Shown here: positions 1-9,082 of the stretch, piece by piece
Numbering within the stretch: the stretch's first letter is position 1
How the letters are laid out: every line of letters begins with the position of its first letter
From: an uncultured Eubacterium sp.
GTDB lineage: Bacteria > Bacillota > Clostridia > Lachnospirales > Lachnospiraceae
DNA length: 64,000 bases
Reading direction: 5' to 3'
Assembly: GCA_910584645.1 (NCBI GenBank)
Contig: CAJUAU010000006.1
Location: 54,273-118,272, forward strand
Position numbers and translations under genes: made by a program
The notes under the pieces: model-generated
Seen by the model: only the letters and a program-made list of their open reading frames with translations
Told to the model about the DNA's origin: nothing
The model's database searches: none

Positions 1-27
1 CATTAATAACTGTTTTACCTTTTGCAT
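1..27 (-). CDS. Possible start of a further gene, cut by the window edge
   Basis: An ATG reading leftwards at 27 starts the peptide MQKVKQLLM before the window ends. An AAAGGAG ribosome binding site lies about 10 bases upstream (around 37-43). It follows the last lipoprotein gene by about 50 bases on the same strand, so the same operon may continue. Only nine codons are visible, so neither the product nor its membership of the lipoprotein family can be judged. Confidence 0.35.
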
Positions 28-76
28 CTGGCAAAGACTCCTTTCTCTCATTGGATTTGATGGGATAGCGGCTTGT

Positions 77-1447
77 TTATTCCATTTCAAAATTATTTGG
101 CATATACTCTGAATAACCATGTGTGTTCAGGCCCGCGCCACTCTTATAATAGGGCAGCCACCATTGCCAGTCCTGTTTTGTCAGCCATTTGAACGTTCCT
201 GTCCGAAAGTCATAACTGGCAAGCTGGTTTTTCTTTTCTCCGGTATGCTCCAGATACATCAGGCAGATGTCCTCTGCCATCGTCACAACAATGCCCCGGC
301 TTCGGTAAATACTCTCGGCCTCATACCCACTTTCAGTAATTTTCCCAAATAGCTTCTGATCTGCCTCCGGGTTGTGAAGATATTCGTTTATTTCTTTCTC
401 CCACTCCCACTCACCGGAACCATCCCGCTTTTTGCTGATCACGATCATATTCCGGCATTCGGGCACATCGTGTCCTCCCAGTATCCAAAGCTGTGCATAC
501 AGATGATCACCTCGTATAAACAGGTTATCCAGATGGATTTCATGTCCCGCTGACGTTTCACATTCACAGTCTTCCAGTGCTCCCCATCCTTTCAGCAGCT
601 GGCGGATCTGGGCAAGATCGAGAAGTTTTTCTTTTTTTCCATCCTCCAGCCAGTACCGCCAGAGGGCATCGTTTTTCTCATTGCCCTCCCACTCCATCCA
701 AAATAACTCATTATTCGGAACATCGGATTCTGTGTAAATTATGCGGGACCTTTCTTCCCCCCGGATCAGGTTTATGGTATCTGACCCTAGCTTTTTCTCC
801 ACCAGCCCGCTGTCACATGTTATGATAACACTTTCCTCGAACAACTCCTCTACATACAAAAAACCGGAACCCAGATCACCACCGGGTTCATACTGTTTTT
901 TCCGGATATTATACAATTTAAGAGTACTTCCCTCACCCTCAGGTTCCTGGTAGACAATATAACTGCCATTACACCAGTAGATAGGAGCCCAGCTAGCTCT
1001 CCGATTCCTCTCCAGGATCAATTCTGCCGCTGTTTCATCCAATTTCCACTGTTTTTCCTTTCTCACCGGAGCACGCCATATGTGATCTTCACTCTGTTCC
1101 CCATCACTGCTGCAGGTGACATAATACACCCAGTCTTCATCCACATAACAGATGTCCCTTATCCCTTTGACAGGCAGCCCATGCTCTTCTCCGGACTGAC
1201 GGTTATGCTCTGTCAGTATTTCAGTGCCATTCTCCACATAATACAGGTTTTGTTCGTTGCAGTAAGAATAGTTCTCTGATCTGTCTTTTTCCACCAGCTT
1301 CACTGCTCCGCCAGAGACCGCTTCTCCGGAAACTGCCCCGCCGGAAGCTGTCCTTTCCCTGGAAAAGCCGGAAAACTCACCGCCGCAGCCGGTGAGGAAA
1401 AACACTGCCAGCACGATTCCAATTATCGTCTTTCTCCTTTGTCTCAT
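77..1447 (-). CDS. Tandem-array lipoprotein 1 (unknown function)
   Basis: Predicted surface lipoprotein of 456 residues; I do not recognise a named function. The signal peptide ends in lipobox LTGC, with Cys about residue 21 as the lipid-anchored first residue. It is followed by the linker SGGAVSGEAVSGGAV. The body opens with YCNEQNLYYVENG and has tryptophan- and tyrosine-rich strands (DICYVDEDWVYYV, IWRAPV, WCNGSYIVY) spaced like beta-propeller blades; the fold is my inference. Near the C-terminus are YRSRGIVVTM and YDFRTGTFKWLT, and the tail contains YMPNN. The ATG at 1447 has AAGGAGGGGG just upstream, whereas a longer frame to 1510 lacks such a site and would spoil the signal peptide. It is the last complete gene of the array and is closest to genes 2 and 7. 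Confidence 0.8.
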   Translation of the reverse strand: MRQRRKTIIGIVLAVFFLTGCGGEFSGFSRERTASGGAVSGEAVSGGAVKLVEKDRSENYSYCNEQNLYYVENGTEILTEHNRQSGEEHGLPVKGIRDICYVDEDWVYYVTCSSDGEQSEDHIWRAPVRKEKQWKLDETAAELILERNRRASWAPIYWCNGSYIVYQEPEGEGSTLKLYNIRKKQYEPGGDLGSGFLYVEELFEESVIITCDSGLVEKKLGSDTINLIRGEERSRIIYTESDVPNNELFWMEWEGNEKNDALWRYWLEDGKKEKLLDLAQIRQLLKGWGALEDCECETSAGHEIHLDNLFIRGDHLYAQLWILGGHDVPECRNMIVISKKRDGSGEWEWEKEINEYLHNPEADQKLFGKITESGYEAESIYRSRGIVVTMAEDICLMYLEHTGEKKNQLASYDFRTGTFKWLTKQDWQWWLPYYKSGAGLNTHGYSEYMPNNFEME

Positions 1448-1463
1448 AGTCCCCCTCCTTGAA

Positions 1464-1489
1464 ACATGCCGCCACAGAGGCGGCACAAA
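1464..1489 (-). repeat. Short GCCGCC/GGCGGC hairpin repeat before lipoprotein 1
   Basis: A GCCGCC-ACAGA-GGCGGC hairpin with flanks ACAT and CACAAA lies between the stop of lipoprotein gene 2 and the ribosome binding site of gene 1. Almost the same element occurs at 45905-45928, just before the sensor kinase gene. Confidence 0.6.
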
Positions 1490-1506
1490 CAATACTTGAA
1501 TCCTGT

Positions 1507-2919
1507 TCAATAATTATTGGGTAATGAATACATAAGATAATAAGATCCCAGGTTACCATCTGAACAGTTATAACGGTCATAGTACTGCAGGTACACTTCC
1601 GCATCTTTTTCTGTCAGCCATTTGAACTCTCTGGTATGGAGATCGTAGCTGGCATACTGGTTTTTCTTTGCTCCGGTATGCTCCAGATACATTAGGCAGA
1701 TCCCCTCTGCCAGCGCCACCACATTCCCCCGGCTCCGGTAGATACAGTCGATCTCACCCTGCCTTCCTATCTTCCGAAAGATCTTCTGTTCGGACTCCGG
1801 ATTATGAAGATGCTCATTTATTTCTTCTTCCCATCTCCACTCACCAGAACTACCCAGTTCTTTGCTGATCACTACATTATTGTTACACAAAGGCGGCGTA
1901 TCCTCTTCTCCTACGAAGCCCCCTCCTCCCACGATGTGTATAAGAACATAAAAGGTACCCTCCTGTACAAAAACGCCCCAGATCGAGATTTCATGATCAG
2001 CTGCTACTTCGCAGTCATCCAGAAGTCCCTTTTTCTCTAAGAACTGACGGATCTGATCTTCATCTGCGATCTTTTTCTTTTCTCCGTCTTTCAATCGGTA
2101 CCGCCAGAGGACAGGGTGTTTTTGGCCTGACTTGCATTCTCCCCAGAAAAATTCATCCTTTTCTGTATCCAATGTGTAAACATCCAAAAAGAGTTCCTTT
2201 TCCATCTCATGGAACCAGTTCACGGGTTCTGCCCCGAACTTTTTCTCCCCCAGTCCCTTTTCACCGTCAAAAATCACACGGTCCTCAACCAGAGCCAGTA
2301 TATTCCAGACCTCCGTATCTTCTGCTGGATCATACTGCTTTTTCCGGATATTATACATTTGGAGAAGGCTATTACTCTCCTCTGTATCGCCTACAAAGAT
2401 AATATAACTTCCGTTGCACCAGTAGTCGATATACTGACCGCTTCCTCCCAGATCTTTTTCCAAGATCATTTCTGCCGCTGATTCATCCACCTTCCACTGC
2501 TGTTCCTTTCTCACCGGGACACGCCAGATCTGATCCCGGCTGTTTATCTCATCCCCGATGTAGGTCAGATAATACAGCCAGTCCGCATCCACATAACAGA
2601 TAGCATCTACTTCCATCTGCAGTATGCGCTCTTCACCGGTCTGACGGTTACACTCTACCGCTTTGGAGTCGTATCCTATATAATACAGGTTGCGTTCATT
2701 GCAGTAGGTGTATTTTTTTGAACGGTCTTTCCCGGCGGGCTTTACGGCTCCGTCGGACACCGCCTGTCCACTCACACCGCCGCCGGAGACCACTCCTTTT
2801 CCAGACATTCCGATGTATTCCCCGCCGCAGCCGGCACAGGTCCCCGCTGCTAACGCCATCAGCAAAAGCAGTCCGGTCACCCTGCTTCTAATTTTTCTTT
2901 TCTTCAAACCGTACCGCAT
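1507..2919 (-). CDS. Tandem-array lipoprotein 2 (unknown function)
   Basis: Predicted surface lipoprotein of 470 residues, paralogous to its neighbours; function not recognised. Signal peptide with twin basic stretch, then lipobox CAGC with the Cys near residue 31, followed by GGEY and the pentapeptide linker VSGGGVSGQAVSDGAV. The body opens with YCNERNLYYIGYD and contains AICYVDADWLYYL, IWRVPV, WCNGSYIIF and near its end YRSRGNVVALAEGICLMYL and YDLHTREFKWLT; it ends in SLPNNY. The ATG at 2919 has GAAAGGAGGGAGAAG upstream. This start lies 32 bases inside the end of gene 3, which suggests translational coupling. Nearest relatives in the array are genes 1 and 7. Confidence 0.8.
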   Translation of the reverse strand: MRYGLKKRKIRSRVTGLLLLMALAAGTCAGCGGEYIGMSGKGVVSGGGVSGQAVSDGAVKPAGKDRSKKYTYCNERNLYYIGYDSKAVECNRQTGEERILQMEVDAICYVDADWLYYLTYIGDEINSRDQIWRVPVRKEQQWKVDESAAEMILEKDLGGSGQYIDYWCNGSYIIFVGDTEESNSLLQMYNIRKKQYDPAEDTEVWNILALVEDRVIFDGEKGLGEKKFGAEPVNWFHEMEKELFLDVYTLDTEKDEFFWGECKSGQKHPVLWRYRLKDGEKKKIADEDQIRQFLEKKGLLDDCEVAADHEISIWGVFVQEGTFYVLIHIVGGGGFVGEEDTPPLCNNNVVISKELGSSGEWRWEEEINEHLHNPESEQKIFRKIGRQGEIDCIYRSRGNVVALAEGICLMYLEHTGAKKNQYASYDLHTREFKWLTEKDAEVYLQYYDRYNCSDGNLGSYYLMYSLPNNY

Positions 2920-4360
2920 CTTCTCCCTCCTTTCTGAATGGTGCAAAGCTGAAATCCATGCGTTCGGGATCTTTCCCCAGCACTACTCCGTTTCCGTCAT
3001 TTCCATAATCCCAGAATCCCCCGGCAGGTTCATACCAGGTTTCATAATATTCCCTGTCCTTCTTCGTCAGCCATCGGAATTCTCCGGTATTCAGATCATA
3101 ACATCCCGCCTGCCCTTTCTTCTTATCGTGATCATAGATACTAAAAAAGGCTTTTCCATTTATGACCCGGTAACACTGGGCGTCGTTGATGACTGCATGT
3201 TCCACCGCTGTCCGCTCACTGCGCCAATTGTAATCCGGCCCGGTGATAAACTTTCCCTTCCGGGTCCTGCCCCTGGAAGACATACACTCCGTGATCTCTT
3301 TTTCATAACGGACCTCTGTCTCCTCCAGTGACTGGCTGAACAGAAAATATGCCATATGATATTCTTTTCCCTGCAGCCATGCCGCCTCACACTGGACATA
3401 GAGACGTCCCGCCTCATACCACATATCCCGGACACCGCAGAATTTCAGCTGTTTCAGCCCCGCCAGCCCGGTACAGGCACGTTCCAGCTGCTCTTCTGAT
3501 ATAAATACTCTGCTCTCTGCCTTCCTCAGATCACACAGATAAATATCGCTGTCATCATCCGGCTCATAGAAAAACACGTCCTGTCCGAATACAGCCCCCT
3601 CCTCGTAAATCCCCTTCCCGCTTTCCACCTTCTTCCAGTTCTTTCCGTCCCTCTCCTGGTAATATAATATTTCATTGTATGCCCATCCATCCCACAGCAC
3701 AAAATAATTTCCACATTTTCTAACATGTAATGCAGATAAACCCATATTGGCCTCACTTACGGTCTGCTTTGACCTGCGGTCATATTTTACAACGTCCTCC
3801 CCTATTATGTAAACGATATACTGGGGATCTACACACACAGAATTAATCATGTCTCTTTCCCTGCCGGATATCTCCTCTGCCTGGTCTGTCCGCACCACGT
3901 CAAAGCCGTCCTCGCCCTTTTCAATTGGAATCCGGCACAGAATGTCGAGCCCATACTCTTCTGTCTCATTCCACGGGCTCCGAATGCAAAAAAGGCCGTT
4001 TTCTTCTACGGATATCAGCTCACGTAGATCCGGTATCCTAATCTTCTTTTTCCCGGAACCATCCAGCCGCATCTGAGCCACATAGGGTATAGGATCGATC
4101 TCTTCCCCATCTTCATCCTCTCTTTCTACATACAGGTTGGTATCTGTACAAAAATTTGCATTCTGCCTTTCCTCCCTGCCGTTCCCGCCATTCTCCGGGG
4201 ACACCGCCTGTCCGCTCACACCGCCGCCAGAGACCGCTCCTCCGGAAATAATTCCAGATCTGGAAGTATCGGCAAATTCCCCGCCGCAGCCGGCACAGAT
4301 CCCCGCTGCTAACGCTATTAACAGCATCAGCCCTGTCATTCTGTGTAGTTCTCCTCTCAT
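2888..4360 (-). CDS. Tandem-array lipoprotein 3 (unknown function, subgroup with gene 9)
   Basis: Predicted surface lipoprotein of 490 residues; function not recognised. Lipobox CAGC with Cys at residue 25, then ISGGAVSGGGVSGQAV linker. The body opens with FCTDTNLYVERED and carries YHMAYFLFSQ and YEKEITECMSSRGR, features shared with gene 9 but not with genes 4-6. By contrast its first 27 residues and the whole upstream intergenic region are identical in DNA to those of gene 4 (198 bases, 4281-4478 against 5854-6051). This suggests that a signal-peptide cassette was copied onto a different body. The ATG at 4360 follows GGAGGGATAAAA. The open frame extends to 4420, but only through the intergenic repeat, so that extension is rejected. 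Confidence 0.8.
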   Translation of the reverse strand: MRGELHRMTGLMLLIALAAGICAGCGGEFADTSRSGIISGGAVSGGGVSGQAVSPENGGNGREERQNANFCTDTNLYVEREDEDGEEIDPIPYVAQMRLDGSGKKKIRIPDLRELISVEENGLFCIRSPWNETEEYGLDILCRIPIEKGEDGFDVVRTDQAEEISGRERDMINSVCVDPQYIVYIIGEDVVKYDRRSKQTVSEANMGLSALHVRKCGNYFVLWDGWAYNEILYYQERDGKNWKKVESGKGIYEEGAVFGQDVFFYEPDDDSDIYLCDLRKAESRVFISEEQLERACTGLAGLKQLKFCGVRDMWYEAGRLYVQCEAAWLQGKEYHMAYFLFSQSLEETEVRYEKEITECMSSRGRTRKGKFITGPDYNWRSERTAVEHAVINDAQCYRVINGKAFFSIYDHDKKKGQAGCYDLNTGEFRWLTKKDREYYETWYEPAGGFWDYGNDGNGVVLGKDPERMDFSFAPFRKEGEDAVRFEEKKN

Positions 4361-4478
4361 TTTTATCCCTCCATCTGCGCATGTTTTTTGCGCATCACAA
4401 GTTTGGGCGTGCGCGCACAAACTTGCAGGGTGAAAATTTTATTTTTCACCCTTATCCCTCCATCTGCGCATGTTTTTT
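4361..4478 (-). repeat. Intergenic module copy A with duplicated ribosome binding site
   Basis: Read on the minus strand, the module holds a first copy of CATGCGCAGATGGAGGGATAA, a GGGTGAAAA/TTTTCACCC hairpin, a CAAGTTTG/CAAACTTG hairpin, then a second copy of the same CATGCGCAGATGGAGGGAT string that serves as the real ribosome binding site of gene 3. Near-identical copies lie at 5934-6051 and 7530-7643. Confidence 0.85.
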
Positions 4479-4490
4479 TACGTAAAAATC

Positions 4491-5933
4491 TTATTCATAT
4501 TGATAATACGGCCAGACACGATCCTTCCCCTCCAGCGCCTCTACTTCTTCCCAAATTTCAATATTTCGGAACGGTGCCGTAAAATATGGAAGATACCAGT
4601 CCAGATCTTCTTCTGTCAAATACATAAATTCCCCACTCTGGAAATCATAACAGGCCAGCGTGATTTTGTCACTTTCCGGATGACAGACTTCCATGTAACA
4701 TCTTTCATCCGTCATCTCCACACATCTTCCCCGGCTGTAGTAACGATCATAAGACAATTCTTTATTCCACTTCCTCCGGGGCTTTTTATACGCAAGACAT
4801 TCTGTCAGCACTTTATCATAATGGAGCTCTCCTCCGCTTTCCGGTTCCAGATAAACTAAAATATGTCTGCTGCATACGTCTTTTTTATCCTGCCAGATTA
4901 TCTCAAACTGCATATACAGACGTTTCCCACTCATAAACATCCCTATGGGATAATAACCTTCATCTGGCTCCGCATCTTCTGGCAGCAGCCCATTCTGCAG
5001 AAGCAGCCCTCTCAACTGCTTTTCCGACACAGCTTTCTCCCGGCTGCCATCCTCCACATTATATTTCATAACGGAAAAGGGCATGGCATATGTCTCGGAA
5101 TAGTACACATCCTTTCCTATGGCAGCATGTGCCTCCCCCCAGACCATTTCACCGGATATTTTCGTAATCTCTTCCGAATCCAGTTTCTGCCAGTAAAATC
5201 CCTCCTCTTCTCCCATCCTCAGATAGACATAACCGTCCACCACTGAAAGTACTCTGCTATCATAATTTCTTTCATCTCTATCTAAATTTCCTATAAATCT
5301 TTTCTCCTTTAGATCATATTTTTGGTATATTCCAGAATTGGTTATATACAACAGATACCGTCCGTCACAATAGGCACAGATATTGATCCCCTTTTTATCT
5401 GTCATTAAGCGTTGCTCTTTCTGGATATTCAGCCGGTTCTTCTCGATGGGAGCCCGGTATAAACTGTCAGTAGTCGAATCCTCTTCCGGATCCTTACTCT
5501 CATCCCACACAACATAGTAGACCCAGTCATCATCCACATAGCACAGGGCATTTACATCCTTTCGGCTGATCTCCCGTTCTGTACCCTCTGAAAGATCCCG
5601 CTCCATGAGCACCCAGTCTGACTGTTCCTTTCTGCCTCCTTCATCTTTCCGCAGATAATAAAAATTATTTTCACTGAAAAACCAGTTGTCCCTGTCTTTT
5701 TTCCTTCTCTTTTCCACGGGAATTTTTTTCACAGCTCCGCCGGAAACTGCCTCTTCCCACACCGCTCCTCCAGAGACCGCCCCCCCGGATACCGCACCTC
5801 CGGAGACTGCCCCTCCGGAAGCTGTCCGTTCCCTGGAATGTCCTGAAAACTCACCGCCGCAGCCGGCACAGATCCCCGCTGCTAACGCTATTAACAGCAT
5901 CAGCCCTGTCATTCTGTGTAGTTCTCCTCTCAT
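4491..5933 (-). CDS. Tandem-array lipoprotein 4 (unknown function, subgroup 4-5-6)
   Basis: Predicted surface lipoprotein of 480 residues; function not recognised. Lipobox CAGC with Cys at residue 25, then the longest linker type of the array: four SGGAV units, WEEAV, then SGGAV again. The body opens with FFSENNFYYLRKD and contains ALCYVDDDWVYYV, LYRAPIEKN, YCDGRYLLYI, GKDVYYSETYAMPFSVMKYN, YSRGRCVEMTDERCYMEV and YDFQSGEFMYLTEEDLDWY. Genes 5 and 6 share nearly all of these motifs and have similar tails (WPY), so the three look like the most recent duplicates. Start at 5933 with GGAGGGATAAAA upstream; the extension to 5993 is intergenic repeat. Confidence 0.8.
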   Translation of the reverse strand: MRGELHRMTGLMLLIALAAGICAGCGGEFSGHSRERTASGGAVSGGAVSGGAVSGGAVWEEAVSGGAVKKIPVEKRRKKDRDNWFFSENNFYYLRKDEGGRKEQSDWVLMERDLSEGTEREISRKDVNALCYVDDDWVYYVVWDESKDPEEDSTTDSLYRAPIEKNRLNIQKEQRLMTDKKGINICAYCDGRYLLYITNSGIYQKYDLKEKRFIGNLDRDERNYDSRVLSVVDGYVYLRMGEEEGFYWQKLDSEEITKISGEMVWGEAHAAIGKDVYYSETYAMPFSVMKYNVEDGSREKAVSEKQLRGLLLQNGLLPEDAEPDEGYYPIGMFMSGKRLYMQFEIIWQDKKDVCSRHILVYLEPESGGELHYDKVLTECLAYKKPRRKWNKELSYDRYYSRGRCVEMTDERCYMEVCHPESDKITLACYDFQSGEFMYLTEEDLDWYLPYFTAPFRNIEIWEEVEALEGKDRVWPYYQYE

Positions 5934-6051
5934 TTTTATCCCTCCATCTGCGCATGTTTTTTGCGCATCACAAGTTTGGGCGTGCGCGCACAAACTTGCA
6001 GGGTGAAAATTTTATTTTTCACCCTTATCCCTCCATCTGCGCATGTTTTTT
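5934..6051 (-). repeat. Intergenic module copy B
   Basis: Identical to copy A (4361-4478) base for base, including both hairpins and both copies of the GGAGGGAT ribosome binding site string. The identity continues into the signal-peptide codons of gene 4 down to 5854. Confidence 0.85.
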
Positions 6052-6062
6052 GTGAACCAGCC

Positions 6063-7529
6063 TTATAGATAAAGATGGTACGGCCAGTCGTAATCCTTTC
6101 CCTCCAGCGCCTCATCTCCTGTCAGGAGGCTTTCTAAATTCCGGAAAGGCACCGTAAAATACGGAAGATACCAGTCCAGATCCTCTTCTGTCAGGTACAC
6201 AAATCCCCCACTCTGGAAATCATAACAGGCCAGCGTAATCTTGTCGCTCTCCTGATCATGGACTTCCATATAACATCTTTCATCCGTCATCTCCACACAT
6301 CTTCCCCGGCTGCAATACGCTTCGTTCAAAAACGTTCCATCAAACCAGTGCTCCTGAGGCTTATCATAGGCGAGAAATTCTGTCAATGCTTTATCATAGT
6401 GGAGCTCTCCTCCTTTTTCCGGTTCCAGATAAACTAAGATATTTCTGCTGTACCCAACCCCAATTTTATTATCCCAGCTTATCTCAAACTGCATATACAG
6501 ACGGTTCCTGCTCACAAACATTCCTGCAAGATTATAACTTTCATATGTCTTATCCTTTTCCAGCAACAGCCTATTTTGCTCAAGCAGCTCTCTCAACTGC
6601 TTTTCCGACACAACTTTCTCCCGGCTGCCATCCTCCACATTATATTTCATAACAGAAAAGGGCATGGCATATTCATCGGAATAGTACACATCCTTTCCTA
6701 TGGCAGCATGTGCCTCCCCCCAGACCATTTCACCGGTTATTTTGGTAATCTCTGCCGAATCCAGCTTCTGCCAGTAAAATTCCTCATCTTCTCCCATCCT
6801 AAGATAGACATATCCATCCACCACAGAGAGGATCTGGCTGTCGCAGTTTCTTTTATCTTTATGTAAGTTTCCGACAAATCTTTTCTTCTTTAGATCGTAT
6901 TTTTTGTATGTTCCATTTCCATCCTCTGTTATATACAACAGATACCTTCCGTCACAATAAACACCCTCGACCCCAAAGACATCAATACCTTTTTTATCTG
7001 TCAAAAGGCATTCTTCTTTCCGGATATTCAACCGATTCTTCTCAATGGGAGCCCGGTATAAACTGGCAGACACCCGATCATCCACCGAGCCCCCACTCTC
7101 CCCTGCAACATAGTAGACCCAGTCATCATCCACATAACACAGGCCGCTTAAATCCTTTCGGTTGATCTCCCGTTCTGTGCCCTCTGAGAGATCCCGCTCT
7201 ATGATCACACATTCCACCGGTATCTCACCACGCCCCTCTATTTCCCGCAGGTAATAAAAATTATTTTCACTGAAAAACCAGCTGCTCTGGTCTTTTTTCC
7301 TTCTCTTTTCCACGGAGATCTTTTTCACGGCTCCGCCGGAAACTGCCTCTTCCCACACCGCTCCTCCAGAGACCGCTCCCCCGGATACCGCACCTCCGGA
7401 GACCGCCCCTCCAGAAGCTGCCCCTTCTCTGGAATGTCCTGAAAACTCACCGCCGCAGCCGGCACAGATCCCCGCAGCAATGGCCAACGACAGCAGCAGT
7501 CTTTTCATTCTGTGTAGTTCTCCTCTCAT
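6063..7529 (-). CDS. Tandem-array lipoprotein 5 (unknown function, subgroup 4-5-6)
   Basis: Predicted surface lipoprotein of 488 residues; function not recognised. The signal peptide starts MRGELHRMKRLLLSLAIAAG and ends in lipobox CAGC (Cys 25). The first seven residues and the lipobox region match genes 3 and 4, while the hydrophobic core differs. The linker repeats SGGAV and WEEAV as in gene 4. The body motifs FFSENNFYYLRE, GLCYVDDDWVYYV, LYRAPIEKN, SRGRCVEMTDERCYMEV and YDFQSGGFVYLTEEDLDWY parallel gene 4 closely along the whole length. Start at 7529 with GGAGGGATAAAA. The open frame to 7589 belongs to the intergenic repeat. Confidence 0.8.
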   Translation of the reverse strand: MRGELHRMKRLLLSLAIAAGICAGCGGEFSGHSREGAASGGAVSGGAVSGGAVSGGAVWEEAVSGGAVKKISVEKRRKKDQSSWFFSENNFYYLREIEGRGEIPVECVIIERDLSEGTEREINRKDLSGLCYVDDDWVYYVAGESGGSVDDRVSASLYRAPIEKNRLNIRKEECLLTDKKGIDVFGVEGVYCDGRYLLYITEDGNGTYKKYDLKKKRFVGNLHKDKRNCDSQILSVVDGYVYLRMGEDEEFYWQKLDSAEITKITGEMVWGEAHAAIGKDVYYSDEYAMPFSVMKYNVEDGSREKVVSEKQLRELLEQNRLLLEKDKTYESYNLAGMFVSRNRLYMQFEISWDNKIGVGYSRNILVYLEPEKGGELHYDKALTEFLAYDKPQEHWFDGTFLNEAYCSRGRCVEMTDERCYMEVHDQESDKITLACYDFQSGGFVYLTEEDLDWYLPYFTVPFRNLESLLTGDEALEGKDYDWPYHLYL

Positions 7530-7643
7530 TTTTATCCCTCCATCTGCGCATGCTTTTTGCGCATCACAAGTTTGGGCGTACGCGCACAAACTTGCAGGGT
7601 GAAAATTTTATTTTTCACCCTTATCCCTCCATCTGCCCATTTT
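7530..7643 (-). repeat. Intergenic module copy C, slightly diverged
   Basis: Same architecture as copies A and B with a few changes (a C in the T-run after GCGCATG, GCGTACGCG for GCGTGCGCG, and CTGCCCAT for CTGCGCAT in the outer copy). Both hairpins keep perfect stems. It separates lipoprotein genes 6 and 5. Confidence 0.8.
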
Positions 7644-9056
7644 TTATTCATAATCATTATATGGCCAGTCGTATTCTCTCCCCTCCAGCGGCTCATCTCC
7701 CCCCAGAATCCTTTCCAGGTTCCAGAAAGGCGCTGTAAAATAAGGGAGGTGCCAGTCCAGATCCGCTTCTGTCAGATACATAAATTCCCCGCTCTGAAAA
7801 TCATAACAGGCCAGCGTGTTTTTGTCACTCTCCTGATCATGGACTTCCATATAGCATCTTTCATCCGTCATCTCCACACATCTTCCCCGGCTGCAATACG
7901 CTTCGTTCAAAAACGTTTCATCAAACCATTGCTCCTGGGGCTTATCATAGGCGAGAAATTCTGTCAGTGCTTTATCATAGTGGAGCTCTCCTCCTTTTCC
8001 CGGTTCCAGATAAACCAGGACCATTTTATCAAATCCAACTCCCTTCTCATCATTCCATTGTGTCTGAAACTGCATATACAGACGGTTCCCGCTTACAAAC
8101 ATTCCTATGAGATCATACGTCCTTTCGGTTCCCGGCAGGAGCTTATTCTGCTCAAACAGCTTATCCAGCTGCTTTTCCGACACGGCTTCCTCCCGGCTGC
8201 CATTCTCCACATTATATTTCATGATAGTAAAGGGCATGGCATATTCCTCAGAATAGTAGACGTCCTTTCCCATCGCAATATGTGCCATTCCCCAGACCGT
8301 CTCATCGATTATTTTTGTCACCTCTGACCCTTCTAGTTTTTGACAGTAAAATGCCTCTTTTTCCTCTTCTCCCATCCTCAGGTAGATATATCCATCTACC
8401 ACAGAGAGTATCTGGCTCTCATCGTTTCTTTTGTCCTTATCTAATTTCCCGATAAATCTCTTCTTCTTCAGATCGTATTTTTTGTATTTTCCATCATCCG
8501 TAGTATACAACATATACCTTCCGTCACAATAAACACCGCCAAAGGTATCGATCCCCTTCTTGTCTGTCAGGAGGCGTTCTTCCTTCCGGATATTCGCCCG
8601 GTTCTTCTCAATGGGAGCCCGGTACAGGCTGGCAGGCTCCTGATCTTCCTCCGAATCCTCGCTTTCTTCCCACACAGTATAGTAGACCCAGTCATCCTCT
8701 ACATAGCACAGAGCCTGTAAATCCTTTCGTCTGATCTCCTGTTCTGTCCCCTCTGAGAGATCCCGCTCCATGAGCACACAGTCCACTGTCCCATCCCCGC
8801 TTCCTCTGACTTGCCGCACATAATAAAAATTGTTTTCACTGTAAAACCAGCTGTTCCGGTCTTTTATCCCTCTCTTTTCCACCAGTGTTTTTTTCACGGC
8901 TCCGCCGGATACTGCCCCTTCCGACACCGCTCCTCCAGAGAGTGCCCCTCCGGAAGCTGTTCGTTCCCTGGAATGTCCGGCAAACTCACCGCCGCAGCCG
9001 GCGAAAAAACAAGCCGCCAGAAAAATACATAAAATATATCCTGTTTTCTTTCTCAT
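7644..9056 (-). CDS. Tandem-array lipoprotein 6 (unknown function, subgroup 4-5-6)
   Basis: Predicted surface lipoprotein of 470 residues; function not recognised. The signal peptide MRKKTGYILCIFLAACFF ends in FAGC, Cys 21. It is unlike that of genes 3-5 although the body is clearly of their subgroup: FYSENNFYYVRQV, ALCYVEDDWVYYT, LYRAPIEKN, YCDGRYMLYT, GKDVYYSEEYAMPFTIMKYN, SRGRCVEMTDERCYMEV. The linker reads SGGALSGGAVSEGAVSGGAV. The tail EYDWPYNDYE matches the WPY tails of genes 4 and 5. Start at 9056 with AAGGAGGAAT upstream. The 26-base gap to gene 7 has no repeat module. Confidence 0.8.
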   Translation of the reverse strand: MRKKTGYILCIFLAACFFAGCGGEFAGHSRERTASGGALSGGAVSEGAVSGGAVKKTLVEKRGIKDRNSWFYSENNFYYVRQVRGSGDGTVDCVLMERDLSEGTEQEIRRKDLQALCYVEDDWVYYTVWEESEDSEEDQEPASLYRAPIEKNRANIRKEERLLTDKKGIDTFGGVYCDGRYMLYTTDDGKYKKYDLKKKRFIGKLDKDKRNDESQILSVVDGYIYLRMGEEEKEAFYCQKLEGSEVTKIIDETVWGMAHIAMGKDVYYSEEYAMPFTIMKYNVENGSREEAVSEKQLDKLFEQNKLLPGTERTYDLIGMFVSGNRLYMQFQTQWNDEKGVGFDKMVLVYLEPGKGGELHYDKALTEFLAYDKPQEQWFDETFLNEAYCSRGRCVEMTDERCYMEVHDQESDKNTLACYDFQSGEFMYLTEADLDWHLPYFTAPFWNLERILGGDEPLEGREYDWPYNDYE

Positions 9057-9082
9057 GCCAATTCCTCCTTCTGACACCATCC

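Noticed and set aside
2708..3331. Long plus-strand open frames opposite the lipoprotein genes and elsewhere
   Set aside because: They mirror coding genes on the other strand, have no ribosome binding sites, signal peptides or recognisable domains, and are rich in residues expected from antisense reading.
4361..4420. Twenty-residue N-terminal extension MCAHAQTCDAQKTCADGG of lipoproteins 3-5
   Set aside because: It is translated from the intergenic repeat, lies ahead of the ribosome binding site and would block a normal lipoprotein signal peptide.
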